Assembly: GCA_019634415.1 (NCBI GenBank)
Contig: JAHQVJ010000129.1
Span: forward strand, 91,499-155,498
Reading direction: 5' to 3'
Source: Myxococcales bacterium
Lineage (GTDB): Bacteria > Myxococcota_A > UBA796 > GCA-2862545
DNA length: 64,000 bases
Positions 16,747 to 26,079 of this stretch are shown here, in pieces (positions within the stretch are counted from its first letter, which is position 1; each line of letters opens with the position of its first letter). The translations under genes were made by a program, and so were the position numbers. The notes under the pieces were generated by a model. That model saw nothing but the letters and a program-made list of their open reading frames with translations. It was not told where the DNA came from and searched no databases.

Positions 16747-19556
16747 GGAGTGCCGACGGTCTCGCGGTACACGGTGACGTCGGCAGCGATCCGGTAGCCT
16801 CCGTTCACTCGCTCGATCACTTGGTCGAAGCCTGCCTTGCGGAGCTTGGAGAGCGCGGCCCACAGGCGGTTCTCGAGGGAGGATCGCTTGGCCTTGTCTC
16901 GAGGCCAGGCTGCTTCGAGCAGCTCCTCGGTGGACACCGATCCCTCTTCAGAGCGCGCGCGGGCGTCCAGCAGGCAGAGCAGCAGCCGCTGCGGAACCCT
17001 CCGCCGGGTCAGATCCAGCACGGGCTCACCGCTGACCTGGACCCAAGATCCTCCCGCTCCCACGTGCAGCGTCTTCCCGCCCTCGTCTCGAGAGGCCAGG
17101 GTGGCCTCGAGGAGCCGCCCTGCGACCACGACCTCTGCATAGGGGACGGTGTCGCCCTCGGGTCTGCGCAGGGAGAGCAGGGCGGCCTGCGCACTGGCCT
17201 CGGCTTCCGGCTCATCGAGGGCCAGGTGGGTCGCCAAGGTGAGGAGGTGCAGCGTGGAGTCGATGCGGAGGCCGCGGCCCACCCCGCTCGACGCTGCCGC
17301 CAGGTCGGACCTGGCACCGGCTGCCTGGCCGGTCCTGGCTCGTGCCAGGGCACGAAAGCCGAGGACCAGGTCCATGTCCACCTGCTGAAACGACCATCGC
17401 TCGCGAAACGCCACGGCTCGATCCAGGATCTGCAGGGCTGCCACGAGCTCTCCCCGGAGGAGGGTCAGCACCCCCCGACAGCTGTGGGACACGGCACTGA
17501 CGAGGTCGGGGTGCGACGTGTGGGCCGACCATCGACTCGGCTCGATGGCCGCCTCGGCTCGCTCCAGGTCCCCCTCCACCATCCCCAACCAGCAGTCGAT
17601 CCGATTGATGCTCCCGAGGGGGTTCGCTGGCTGGACGGCGGCGCGCTCGGCCAGCTGCTTGGAGGCGTCGAGCCACCGATGCGCGTCGTCGAGGGCTCCG
17701 GCAGCGATGGCGTACTCCGCCAGGTGCGTGAGGTTGACGGAGACGAGGTCCAAGCTCCCCGTCTCCTCGGCGAGGGCGCTTGCTCGCTGCGCCGCGTGCA
17801 GCGCCTCGTCGATCCGGCCTCTGTGGAACAACCCCACCGAGTAGTTCGACAACCACATGCAGCGGAGTCGGCGGTAGCCGAGCCGCTCGGCCAGCGTGAT
17901 GACCCCCTCCGCTGCTCGAAGCGCATCATCGATGTGTCCTACTCGAAAGTGCATGATGGTGGGCCCCTGCACGCACTGCGCGAGGGCTTCGTCGCTGCCG
18001 GATGCCTGCGCGAGCTTCAGAGCCTCGTCGTACAGATCAGCGGCCGTCTCCGCCTGGCCGTCGAGCAGCGCCTGCCTGCCTCGGTAGTGCAGCAGGAGCG
18101 AGGCGAGCACCGGTCTGTGCGCGGCCAGCGCCGTGTCCACGCCGACTCGCAGCCGCTCCTCCGTGGGCCCCGTCGTCCCGAGGAAGCGCTTGGCGTAGGC
18201 CTTGGCCAGATCGAGCCGTGCTTCGTCGAGCGGCGATGTTCGTGGGCTGTGGGCCAGCGATGCCTCGACCTGGGAGAGGACTCGCTGCACCCGGCTGGTG
18301 GGGCCCACCCGGCTCAGGGTCGCCACCAAGGCCATCGCTGCGCCGACGCGATCGGAAGGGGACGTGCCTGGCCGCCCGATGATGGCCTCGAGATCGTCGA
18401 CCTCCGGGGGAAGCGAGGGATCACAGGCGTCCATGAGCTGTCTCGCGAGGCCGCCTGCCTCGACCGCCGGGGCGATCAGCTCCATGAAGTGGGCGGTGTG
18501 TCGCTGCTCCAGCTCCGACCGCAGCGTCGCATCGACGCGACGACCCACGTAGTCTCGGACCACCTCCAGTAGCCGGAGGCGGCGTCCGCGGGGGGTGTCG
18601 AGGAGTCGGATCAGGCCGTGCTGGACCAGCGACTCCACCACCGAGATCGCGGAGGTCTCCCACTCGCCCTCAGCATCCTCGGGGGTGGACACGGCCTCGG
18701 CTGCACGCATGCCGAAGCTCTTCGGGAATACCCACAGCCTGACGAGGACCGTTCGCTCCGCGTCGCTCAGGAGCTCCCACGACCACTCGAGCGTGGCCTC
18801 CATGGTCGCGTGTCGAGGGTCGGCGTCGCGTCGGTGGCCGCGCAGGAGCCGCAGGGGCTCCTTCAGCCGCTCCCAGAGCTGTCGGGGAGACAGGGTCTGC
18901 GTGCGCGCCGCAGCGAGCTCGATGGCGAGGGGGATGCCCTCGAGCCGCGTGACCACCTGCTGCAAGCTCGACCGGTCCTCGTCGGGATCGAAGCGGAAGT
19001 CCAGGGAGCGGGCGCGGTCCACCAGGAGCGCCAAGCTGTCGTCGGGCTCCAGCGCCGAGAGCTGCACGATCTGCTCGGACGCGATCCCGAGGGGAATGCG
19101 AGAGGTGACGACGAACCACACCTCCGGCGACGCTCGGTGCCACCTGGACAGCATCTCGCAGGCCTCTGGGAGCACCCCCTCCATGGCGTCCAGCACGACC
19201 AGGGCAGCTCCCAGGGTGGCAAGGCCTGCCGAGATTCCGGTGGCCGACTCGTCGGGACAGCGCCCGGTGAGGGCGCCGGCCATGGCGATGAGCACATCGG
19301 CGGGCTGACGCGCTGCCGACAGGTCCAGGAACGTGGTGGGACGCCCTGCCTGCTGGCTGATCTCCAGCGCCAGGCGAGTCTTGCCGGCCCCACCGATTCC
19401 GGTGACCGTGATCAGGCGCTTGCCCGCGTCGAAGGCGCCGAGCACCGCCGCTAGCTCGCGTTGACGGCCAACGAAGGTGTTGTCGGGAAGGAGGCCGGAG
19501 ATGGAGGGTGGGGTCTGCGCCCCGCTGTCGTCGGGCACTGCCGTAGCATACCGCAT
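16740..19556 (-). CDS. STAND ATPase transcriptional regulator 2 (NB-ARC, TPR, C-terminal winged helix)
   Basis: A 938-residue STAND-class regulator. The NB-ARC-like module has LLPDNTFVGRQREL (~23-36), P-loop GIGGAGKT (53-60), Walker B VVLDAME (~120-126), TSRIPLG (~151-157) and GIPLAIELAAA (~207-217). A winged-helix-like LEWSWELLSDAER region follows. A long all-helical middle (~350-820) looks TPR-like. The C-terminus (~835-930) is an OmpR-type winged helix: a VSTEELLEAAWP positioning helix, a SLENRLWAALSKLRKAG recognition helix and the GGYRI hairpin. Known AfsR/SARP-STAND proteins carry this domain at the N-terminus instead. It diverges from STAND 3-4 across a palindrome-containing promoter region. 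It probably binds DNA when its ATPase module senses a signal. Confidence 0.88.
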   Translation of the reverse strand: MRYATAVPDDSGAQTPPSISGLLPDNTFVGRQRELAAVLGAFDAGKRLITVTGIGGAGKTRLALEISQQAGRPTTFLDLSAARQPADVLIAMAGALTGRCPDESATGISAGLATLGAALVVLDAMEGVLPEACEMLSRWHRASPEVWFVVTSRIPLGIASEQIVQLSALEPDDSLALLVDRARSLDFRFDPDEDRSSLQQVVTRLEGIPLAIELAAARTQTLSPRQLWERLKEPLRLLRGHRRDADPRHATMEATLEWSWELLSDAERTVLVRLWVFPKSFGMRAAEAVSTPEDAEGEWETSAISVVESLVQHGLIRLLDTPRGRRLRLLEVVRDYVGRRVDATLRSELEQRHTAHFMELIAPAVEAGGLARQLMDACDPSLPPEVDDLEAIIGRPGTSPSDRVGAAMALVATLSRVGPTSRVQRVLSQVEASLAHSPRTSPLDEARLDLAKAYAKRFLGTTGPTEERLRVGVDTALAAHRPVLASLLLHYRGRQALLDGQAETAADLYDEALKLAQASGSDEALAQCVQGPTIMHFRVGHIDDALRAAEGVITLAERLGYRRLRCMWLSNYSVGLFHRGRIDEALHAAQRASALAEETGSLDLVSVNLTHLAEYAIAAGALDDAHRWLDASKQLAERAAVQPANPLGSINRIDCWLGMVEGDLERAEAAIEPSRWSAHTSHPDLVSAVSHSCRGVLTLLRGELVAALQILDRAVAFRERWSFQQVDMDLVLGFRALARARTGQAAGARSDLAAASSGVGRGLRIDSTLHLLTLATHLALDEPEAEASAQAALLSLRRPEGDTVPYAEVVVAGRLLEATLASRDEGGKTLHVGAGGSWVQVSGEPVLDLTRRRVPQRLLLCLLDARARSEEGSVSTEELLEAAWPRDKAKRSSLENRLWAALSKLRKAGFDQVIERVNGGYRIAADVTVYRETVGTPP

Positions 19557-19568
19557 CGGCGATGTTCG

Positions 19569-19592
19569 GCGGTGACGTCATTACGTCACCGC
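19569..19592. promoter_or_regulatory. Operator-like palindrome between STAND 2 and STAND 3
   Basis: GCGGTGACGT (19569-19578) and ACGTCACCGC (19583-19592) form a perfect 10-bp inverted repeat around CATT. It lies 13 nt upstream of the STAND 2 ATG and about 85 nt upstream of the earliest STAND 3 start. The position in a divergent promoter region suggests a dimeric regulator site. It does not resemble the TAAGG repeats. Confidence 0.55.
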
Positions 19593-19612
19593 GACCGCCT
19601 CGGGGGGGATTG

Positions 19613-19636
19613 CAAGGTGGGGTAAGTCGAGGAAGG
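19613..19636 (+). promoter_or_regulatory. Degenerate TAAGG-like direct repeats before STAND 3
   Basis: CAAGG (19613), TAAGT (19623) and GAAGG (19632) lie 10 and 9 bp apart on the coding strand of the STAND 3-4 operon. They match the island half-site imperfectly, so this is a low-confidence member of the set. Confidence 0.3.
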
Positions 19637-19675
19637 GGCCTGTGACGATACGATGCGGGGATTGACTCGGCTCGG

Positions 19676-22474
19676 ATGCCGAAGGTCAGCCGCACGAGGA
19701 GCCATGGCCGGACTCCACCGACAGATCGTCCGACACTCGATCGAGTGGCCGTCCTAGTGTCGATGCTCAGAGACGACTTCGTCGGACGGACCGCGGAGCT
19801 CGCGTGTCTGCAGCAGGCGCTCGCCGACGGCCGGAGGCTGATGACGATCACGGGCATCGGTGGCTCGGGCAAGACGCGGCTGGCCCGGCAGCTGGTGTCG
19901 TGCATCGAGCTGCCCTGGGCCTTCGTGGCCGTGGAGCAGGCACGGGATCCGAGCGACGTGATGACGGCGCTCGGCCGCGAGATCGCGGCATGTCGAGGCG
20001 TGGCCGCCATCGAGGACATCGGGGTGGTGCTGGAGCGCGGTGCCGTCGGGCTCGTGGTGCTCGATGCGTTCGAGGGCTTGGCCGATCGTGCCCACGCGAT
20101 CCTGGGGCCTTGGCTCGCCGCTGCACCCAGCATCCACTTCCTGGTGACCTCTCGGGTGCCGCTGGGGCTCGCGGGGGAGCAGGTCGTGCTGTTGTCTCCC
20201 CTGAGCCTCGAGGACGGGATGTCGTTGCTCGTGTCCCGGACGCGTGCGCTGCAGTTCGACTTCGATCCCTACGCCGATCGAGAGCGCCTCGAGCGTGTGG
20301 TGGAGCGCCTCGACGGCAACCCACTGGCCATCGAGCTGGCTGCTCGGCGGCTGCAGCTGCTCACGGTCCCAGCGCTCCTCGACCGTCTCGACGATCGCTT
20401 TCACCTGCTGCGGCGACCCGCACACGGCCAGTCCGACCGACATGCATCGCTGCACGCGATCCTCGACTGGTCGTGGCAACAGCTCGATGCCGAGGAACGG
20501 TCTGTGCTGGCGCAGTGCACCATCTTCCGACCCGACTTCACGCCCGACGCAGCGGAAGCCGTGGTGGAGCTCGGAGGAGCTGCGGGGGTGTTGGACGTGG
20601 TGCAGCAGCTGCTGGCACGCGGGTTGCTGGTCCGTCGTGCGGGCCGCCTGCGCATGCTCGACGCCGTGCGCGATCACGCCCGTCAGCAGCTGGAGGAGCG
20701 GCATTGGCGCCCGCTTCGGGAGCGACACGCCGCTCACTACGCGGCGAAGGTACAGGACATCGCCTCGTCCTTGGGGTTCGAGCTCGCGATCTCCGGAAAG
20801 CCCGACCTGGCGCTCTCGCCGGAGATCGACAACCTCACCCAGATCGTGGGAGAGGCGTGGGGGTCCGCCAAGCAGCGAGTCGACGTGGCGGTGGCCCTCA
20901 CGGTGCTGCTCGATCAGCTCGGGCCGCCCAGCCGCGTGCAGGCGAGCATCGACTGGGCGGAAGGGGCGTTGAGCGACAGCGATGGGTATCAACGAGCGCG
21001 CTTGATGCGAGCCCGGGCCCATTCGGCCGCGCGCCTCGGTCAGCGCGACAGTCGCTCGGATGACTGCCGGGCCGGCAGCGCCGCAGCGCTCTCGGAAGGG
21101 GATATGCGCCTCGCCGCGTCCCTCACGTATGCGGAGTTCCGCCGCGCAGTGGAGGCAGGCGACGAAGATGCGAGCCGGATGCTGTGGAGACGGGTCGTGG
21201 ATCTGCACGATGCGCAGGACGAGCTGCCGGGCGACCTCCTCCAGGGTCCGGCCGCCCTGGCCCTGCGCTTCGGCACCGCCGAGGATGCCCTGGAGACCTG
21301 TCGAGCCGTGATGGAGGCCACCGACCGCGCCGAGCTGTACCGCACGCACACGATGTGGCTCGACAACTTCGCGGTTCGCTTGTTCGACGTGGGGCGTACG
21401 GAGGAGGCCTCGAGGTTCAGTGACCTCGCGATCCAGCGGGCGCAGGCGATCTCCGACCATGCGAAGCTCGTCCGCTCGTTCGTCAACCGGATCGAGTATC
21501 GGGTGGCCGTCGACGATCTACCAGGCGCTCACGACGCCTTGGAGCAGCTCGCCGACTTGGTTCACCGCACACGTGTCCGCAATCCTCCCCTCGGAGGTCT
21601 GGCGCGCGCCCGTGCCCTTCTGGCGCTGGTGGAGGATCGGCTTGCAGATGCAGAGGCGGCCCTCGCCTCGAGCGGTGTGTCCTCTGCCTCGAGCATTCCC
21701 ACGGTCTCCCAGGCCGTCGCGCGGTCCCTTCGAGCCCAGGTGGCACTGCTTCGCGGTGCGGCCTCGGAGCCTGTGTGGTTGCTCACCGAGTCGTGCGAGA
21801 CCCTGCAGCGCCACGCCATGCCTCGCCGGTCGATCGCGCTGAGCCTGGCCCTTCGGGCCGTCGCCCACGCCCGACTGTCGGACGAAGTCGCTGCACAGCG
21901 AGATCTGGCGCAGGCCAGCACCCCCATTCGAGCCTGGAACGGAGCGAGGCACGTGCTCACGCTGTCGTTGCTCCAGCATGTGGTGTCGGTGCAGCTGCAG
22001 CAGCCGGGTGCGGTGGAGGCGGGCAGCCGTGCGTTGACCCGCTTCTTCAGTGGCGAGGATGGCCAGGTGCCCTACATCGAGGCGCGCGTGGCCGCCAGGC
22101 TGCTGTCGGACTGCCTGCAGACGGGACACGTCGACAGGATCGTGCTGCGAGTGGGGCCGGAGCTTCACTGGGTGCAGCTCGGGCACGAGTCGCCGATGGA
22201 TCTACGGCGACGTCCCGTTCCCCGACGGCTGCTGGCGGCGTTGCTCCGAGCCTCGGAGGAGGCACCTGGCCGGGGGATCCCCACCCAGGATCTCATCGAA
22301 CACGTCTGGCCCGGCGACAAGGCCATGCGGTCCGCCTTGGAGAATCGCCTGTGGGCCACCCTGTCGAAGCTGCGTCGAGAGGGGTTCGAGCCCGTCCTGA
22401 AGCGGATGGAGGGCGGGTACCGGATCGCGGACGCTGTGTGCGTCCTGCGTGTGCCTGCCTGGGAACCACGGTGA
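19676..22474 (+). CDS. STAND ATPase transcriptional regulator 3
   Basis: A paralog of STAND 2, up to 932 residues. Landmarks are DDFVGRTAEL, P-loop GIGGSGKT (~60-67), LVVLDAFEG (~125-133), TSRVPLGLAGEQ and NPLAIELAARRL. A winged-helix-like LDWSWQQLDAEER region, a TPR-like middle and a C-terminal OmpR-type winged helix follow (IPTQDLIEHVWPGDKAMRS, NRLWATLSKLRREG, GGYRIAD). The N-terminus is uncertain. ATG 19676 gives about 30 extra basic residues, while GTG 19757 or ATG 19763 would match the start of STAND 4. No convincing ribosome binding site separates the options. The stop overlaps the GTG of STAND 4 as GTGA, so the two are made from one message and may work together. Confidence 0.87.
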   Translation: MPKVSRTRSHGRTPPTDRPTLDRVAVLVSMLRDDFVGRTAELACLQQALADGRRLMTITGIGGSGKTRLARQLVSCIELPWAFVAVEQARDPSDVMTALGREIAACRGVAAIEDIGVVLERGAVGLVVLDAFEGLADRAHAILGPWLAAAPSIHFLVTSRVPLGLAGEQVVLLSPLSLEDGMSLLVSRTRALQFDFDPYADRERLERVVERLDGNPLAIELAARRLQLLTVPALLDRLDDRFHLLRRPAHGQSDRHASLHAILDWSWQQLDAEERSVLAQCTIFRPDFTPDAAEAVVELGGAAGVLDVVQQLLARGLLVRRAGRLRMLDAVRDHARQQLEERHWRPLRERHAAHYAAKVQDIASSLGFELAISGKPDLALSPEIDNLTQIVGEAWGSAKQRVDVAVALTVLLDQLGPPSRVQASIDWAEGALSDSDGYQRARLMRARAHSAARLGQRDSRSDDCRAGSAAALSEGDMRLAASLTYAEFRRAVEAGDEDASRMLWRRVVDLHDAQDELPGDLLQGPAALALRFGTAEDALETCRAVMEATDRAELYRTHTMWLDNFAVRLFDVGRTEEASRFSDLAIQRAQAISDHAKLVRSFVNRIEYRVAVDDLPGAHDALEQLADLVHRTRVRNPPLGGLARARALLALVEDRLADAEAALASSGVSSASSIPTVSQAVARSLRAQVALLRGAASEPVWLLTESCETLQRHAMPRRSIALSLALRAVAHARLSDEVAAQRDLAQASTPIRAWNGARHVLTLSLLQHVVSVQLQQPGAVEAGSRALTRFFSGEDGQVPYIEARVAARLLSDCLQTGHVDRIVLRVGPELHWVQLGHESPMDLRRRPVPRRLLAALLRASEEAPGRGIPTQDLIEHVWPGDKAMRSALENRLWATLSKLRREGFEPVLKRMEGGYRIADAVCVLRVPAWEPR

Positions 22475-25188
22475 TCGTCGACGAGTTCGTCGGACGCGAG
22501 CGCGAGCTCGCCGCTGCTCGGCGGTTCCTGTCGTCCGGTCAGCCGCTGGTGACCGTCCTGGGGGTGGGTGGCTCCGGGAAGACGCGGTTCGTGCTTCAGC
22601 TCCTGTCGTCCTTGGACGACGCCGCGGCCTTCGTGGCCCTGGAGCACGCGCGCGACGTGGGGGACGTGCTCACCGCCATCGGTCGGGAGGTCGCTGCCTG
22701 TCGAGACCTGCGAGATCTGGGTCAGGTCGGGCGGGCGCTGCGCCAGGAGTCGACGAAGGTGGTGGTGCTCGATGCCTTCGAGCACCTGGCCGATCTGGGG
22801 CGCGACGTCCTGGCGCCGTTGCTGACGGAGGCTGTGGGGACCTGCTTCGTGGTGACGTCTCGCGTTCCCCTCGAGGTGGGCGGGGAGCAGATCCTGTTGC
22901 TGCCACCGCTGACACCCCAGGAGAGCCTGACGTTGCTGGTGGCGCGGGCTCGCGCCACCCAGTTCGACTTCGAGCCCGGCGACGATCGGGAGAGCCTGCT
23001 CGAGCTGGCGGGACGCCTGGACGGCAATCCTCTCGCCATCGAGCTCGCTGCCGCGCGCCTATCGGTGCTCACCCCTCGTGACCTGCTGGCTCGCCTGTCG
23101 GATCGGTTCGAGGTGTTGCGGCGCCGTCCTGCCGGTGCCAGCGACCGCCAGTCGTCGCTCGAGCTGGTGCTGGACTGGACCTGGCACCTCCTCACCACCG
23201 CCGAGCGGTCGACCCTCGCTCAGTGCACGATCTTCCGTGTCGACTTCACCGTAGACGCGGCCGAGGCCGTCGTGGGGCCGGCCTCGGCCGTGCCGATCCT
23301 CGAGGTGCTGCAGAGTCTGGTGGCGAAGGGACTGCTGCGGCGCGAGGGAAGTCGCCTTCGGCTGCTCGACACGGTGCGCGACTACTCGCGTCGACACCTC
23401 GGCTCGGAGCCGCACGCCCTCGAGGCGCGGTTCGCCTCCTACTACCTCGACCTCGTGGCGGAGATCTGCTCGCCGGAGGGGTTCGAATGGGCGGTGAATG
23501 CGGGGCTCGACGAGGAGCTGCTGCGCGACGCCGAGAACGTGGCTGTCGTGGTGAGGTTGTCGTCGGCGTCGAGTCGTCAGCGCGTGGACGCTGCGGTGGC
23601 GCTGGCGCTGCTGCTGGACACCCTGGGCCCACCGTCCAGGATCGAGGCCGCCATCGACGAGGTGGAGCAGGTCCTGCCACCCGACGATCCGGGCCACGCC
23701 AGGCTGATGCGGGCGCGAGTGTACCTTGCTGCGAAGTTTCGCACGCCCATGCACGGAGAGGCCGAGCTGAGGCGGGCCATGGCGGTCGCCCGTGCCCACG
23801 GGGAGCGGTTGCTGCAGTGCACCCTCGCACTTCGGTACGTCATCAAGGCCGCCGGTGGCCTCGACGTGGAGGAGACCACTGCTCGCTTGGCAGTGCTGAC
23901 CGAGCTCGTGGAGGCCTCCGGCGTGCCCCTGGCTCAGCTGTACGTCTTGCGTGCCCGAGCCATCTTCGCGCTTCGGTTCGGCACGGTCCGAGACAGCCTG
24001 GCGGCGTGCCAGGCCGTGCTTCGGGCCTGCGAGGCCTTCGGCCTGACCCGGACCCACACGATGTGGCTGGGCAACCATGCCCTGCTGCTGGGCGACGCGG
24101 GGCAGATCGAGGAGGGGCTACGGGCCAGTGATGCGGCGATCGCCGACGCCACCGAGGCCTCGGATCGCACCCGGCTCATCCCGTTACTGACGAATCGGAC
24201 CCAGCTGGAGCTGGCGGCCGATCGACCCGACGCGGCGCGACGTGTGCTCGAGCGTGTACTCCAGCTGCTCCACAGCACCGGCACGGCGGCCTACACGTTT
24301 CGGCCGATCATGTACGGAGCCGTCTTGTTGGCCTTGGCCGCTGGCCGCCCCCGCGAGGCGCTGGAGGAGCTGTCCACAGAGCGCTGGCCTCGTAGGCGGC
24401 GCACGGCTGGCCACGCGTTGGAGCATCAGCGCCATCGCGCCGTCGCTCTGCTGCTTCTCGGGGGAGATCACGAGGCACTCCGCCACTTCGATCAGGCCAT
24501 CGACACGCTTCGAGCCACGCGCTCCCTCCCCAGGAGGTACTGCGGGGAGCTGGCCTTCCGGGCCTTGGCGCGGGCGCGCCTCGGCGACACCGCAGGAGCC
24601 GAGGACGACATGACCGAGGCGTGGGCCAGCGCTCGGGCTTGGGGGGGCCCTCGATTCCTGATCGCCCTGCGGTTGGTGGACCATGCCGTGCGGGTGACCT
24701 TGGGGCTGACCGGAGCCGAGGCCAAGGCGGTGGAGGCGCTGATGCGCTTCGATGCTCGGGAGGAGGGGCAGATTCCCTACAGCTCGGCGCGCATCGCGGC
24801 ACACCTGCTGCGCGGGGCGCTCGGTGCCTCGCCTGCCAAGGGCCCCATACTCCGCGTGGGCCCCGACTTTGCCTGGGTTCAGCTGGAGGACGCACCCGTG
24901 ATCGCCCTGAGCCGACGGCCCGTGCCTCGTCGGTTGCTGGGTGCCTTGATCGAGGCGGCGGAGCGAACGCCGGGGCGAGCCGTGCCGACCCACGAGCTGT
25001 TGAGCGTGGTCTGGCCGGGCGACAAGGCGCTGCGGTCGTCCCTCACCAACCGGCTGTGGTCCACCCTGTCCAAGCTGCGTCGGGAAGGGCTCGGCGCGAC
25101 CGTGGAGCGCGTCGACGAGGGCTACCGGCTGGCGAGCAACATCGTCGTGGCGCACCTGGACGTAGACGGGGAGCGCGGTGATCCTTAG
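22471..25188 (+). CDS. STAND ATPase transcriptional regulator 4
   Basis: A 905-residue regulator with the same order of parts as STAND 3. VDEFVGRERELAAARRF lies at the N-terminus, P-loop GVGGSGKT at 31-38, VVVLDAFEHL and TSRVPLEVGGEQ follow, then NPLAIELAAARL, a winged-helix-like LDWTWHLLTTAER region and a TPR-like middle. The C-terminal winged helix contains VPTHELLSVVWPGDKALRS, NRLWSTLSKLRREG and EGYRL. The GTG at 22471 overlaps the STAND 3 stop and gives a compact N-terminus, so it is the preferred start. By eye STAND 4 is closer to STAND 3 than to STAND 1 or 2, as expected from a local tandem duplication. Confidence 0.9.
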   Translation: MIVDEFVGRERELAAARRFLSSGQPLVTVLGVGGSGKTRFVLQLLSSLDDAAAFVALEHARDVGDVLTAIGREVAACRDLRDLGQVGRALRQESTKVVVLDAFEHLADLGRDVLAPLLTEAVGTCFVVTSRVPLEVGGEQILLLPPLTPQESLTLLVARARATQFDFEPGDDRESLLELAGRLDGNPLAIELAAARLSVLTPRDLLARLSDRFEVLRRRPAGASDRQSSLELVLDWTWHLLTTAERSTLAQCTIFRVDFTVDAAEAVVGPASAVPILEVLQSLVAKGLLRREGSRLRLLDTVRDYSRRHLGSEPHALEARFASYYLDLVAEICSPEGFEWAVNAGLDEELLRDAENVAVVVRLSSASSRQRVDAAVALALLLDTLGPPSRIEAAIDEVEQVLPPDDPGHARLMRARVYLAAKFRTPMHGEAELRRAMAVARAHGERLLQCTLALRYVIKAAGGLDVEETTARLAVLTELVEASGVPLAQLYVLRARAIFALRFGTVRDSLAACQAVLRACEAFGLTRTHTMWLGNHALLLGDAGQIEEGLRASDAAIADATEASDRTRLIPLLTNRTQLELAADRPDAARRVLERVLQLLHSTGTAAYTFRPIMYGAVLLALAAGRPREALEELSTERWPRRRRTAGHALEHQRHRAVALLLLGGDHEALRHFDQAIDTLRATRSLPRRYCGELAFRALARARLGDTAGAEDDMTEAWASARAWGGPRFLIALRLVDHAVRVTLGLTGAEAKAVEALMRFDAREEGQIPYSSARIAAHLLRGALGASPAKGPILRVGPDFAWVQLEDAPVIALSRRPVPRRLLGALIEAAERTPGRAVPTHELLSVVWPGDKALRSSLTNRLWSTLSKLRREGLGATVERVDEGYRLASNIVVAHLDVDGERGDP

Positions 25189-25233
25189 TGTGGTACCACC
25201 GAGTTCTCTACGATCCGCTGCCCATCACGGACG

Positions 25234-25277
25234 TAAGGTCCATTTAAGGGTGCGTAAGGTCGGCTAGCGGGTATCGT
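25234..25277 (+). promoter_or_regulatory. TAAGG direct repeats and possible -10 box before the K2 operon
   Basis: TAAGG starts at 25234, 25245 and 25255 (spacings 11 and 10 bp), and a degenerate TAGCGG follows at 25265 (10 bp). TATCGT at 25272-25277 could be the -10 box, 11 nt after the third repeat. This is the arrangement known for SARP/OmpR-type activators that bind direct repeats over the -35 region. The first gene starts at 25303, so the leader would be short. Confidence 0.6.
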
Positions 25278-25302
25278 TGGCGTCGTTCCGGTTGGAGGCG
25301 AC

Positions 25303-26079
25303 GTGATCTGGCTGCTCGCTGCGGCCGCCTTGGCGACGTGTCCATCTGGGTCCGACGACGTCTCCCAGCTGGTCGGGTACGCCGAGTCGGCGTTCCGTGA
25401 TCTCGACGCTCCGACCTTCCTCGACGCCACCGACCGCGTGGCGGAGGGGGTGTCTTGCCTGACGGAGCCGCTGTCGCTGGAGCTGCTCCACCGGCTCCAT
25501 CGGCTGCAAGGGCTGCGCGCGTTCGTCGATGGAGACGAGCGACGCGCTGCGGGGGCCTTCGCCTCTGCACGAGCTGTGCGGCCCGATCTGCCCCTGCCGG
25601 CGGAGCTGGTTCCCGGTGGCCATCCGCTCACCACGCTCTACCAGCTGCAGGGCCCCGCCGCGGGAGGGAGCCGGGCATGGCCCGTTCCCGCCGAGGGTGA
25701 GCTGTTCGTCGACGGCTCGCGCTCGCTGGACCTTCCCTCCCTGCGTCCCAGCGTGGTGCAGCTGCAGCGAGGCGACGGTGCCGTCGAGATGAGCGGCTAC
25801 GTGTGGCCCGACATGCCGCCGCTTCCCTACGCCGTGAAGCGCAGTGGGCGGCGCGTGCGCAAGGGAATGCTGGTGGTCTCTGGTCTGAGCTTGGCGTCCT
25901 CGGCCGGGTTGTGGCTGGCCTCCAGGCGGTTCCACACGCAGTACTTCGAGGAGGAGGAGGACCTCGAGCGGCTGGACAGGCTCCGGCTCGGCGCCAACAC
26001 GGCGACCTACGGAGTGGTGGGCGCGGGCACCCTCGGGCTCACCTTCGGTGTGGTGGGGCTCGTGGGGCGGCGACGATGA
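25303..26079 (+). CDS. Secreted helical/PEGA-like membrane protein, paralog A
   Basis: A 258-residue protein. A hydrophobic N-terminus (a signal peptide) is followed by a helical, TPR-like region with a pair of spaced cysteines. The QGLRAFVDGDERRAAGAFASAR repeat-like segment and a LPLPAELVPGGHPL motif come next. A beta-rich segment contains GELFVDGSRSLDLP, like a PEGA surface-anchor fold. Two hydrophobic segments near the C-terminus (about 190-207 and 234-254) are probable membrane helices. It shares this order with the gene at 33377-34168. The GTG at 25303 has GGAGG upstream. The stop overlaps the kinase K2 start (ATGA). No known function; the pairing suggests a sensor partner for the kinase. 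Confidence 0.75.
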   Translation: MIWLLAAAALATCPSGSDDVSQLVGYAESAFRDLDAPTFLDATDRVAEGVSCLTEPLSLELLHRLHRLQGLRAFVDGDERRAAGAFASARAVRPDLPLPAELVPGGHPLTTLYQLQGPAAGGSRAWPVPAEGELFVDGSRSLDLPSLRPSVVQLQRGDGAVEMSGYVWPDMPPLPYAVKRSGRRVRKGMLVVSGLSLASSAGLWLASRRFHTQYFEEEEDLERLDRLRLGANTATYGVVGAGTLGLTFGVVGLVGRRR

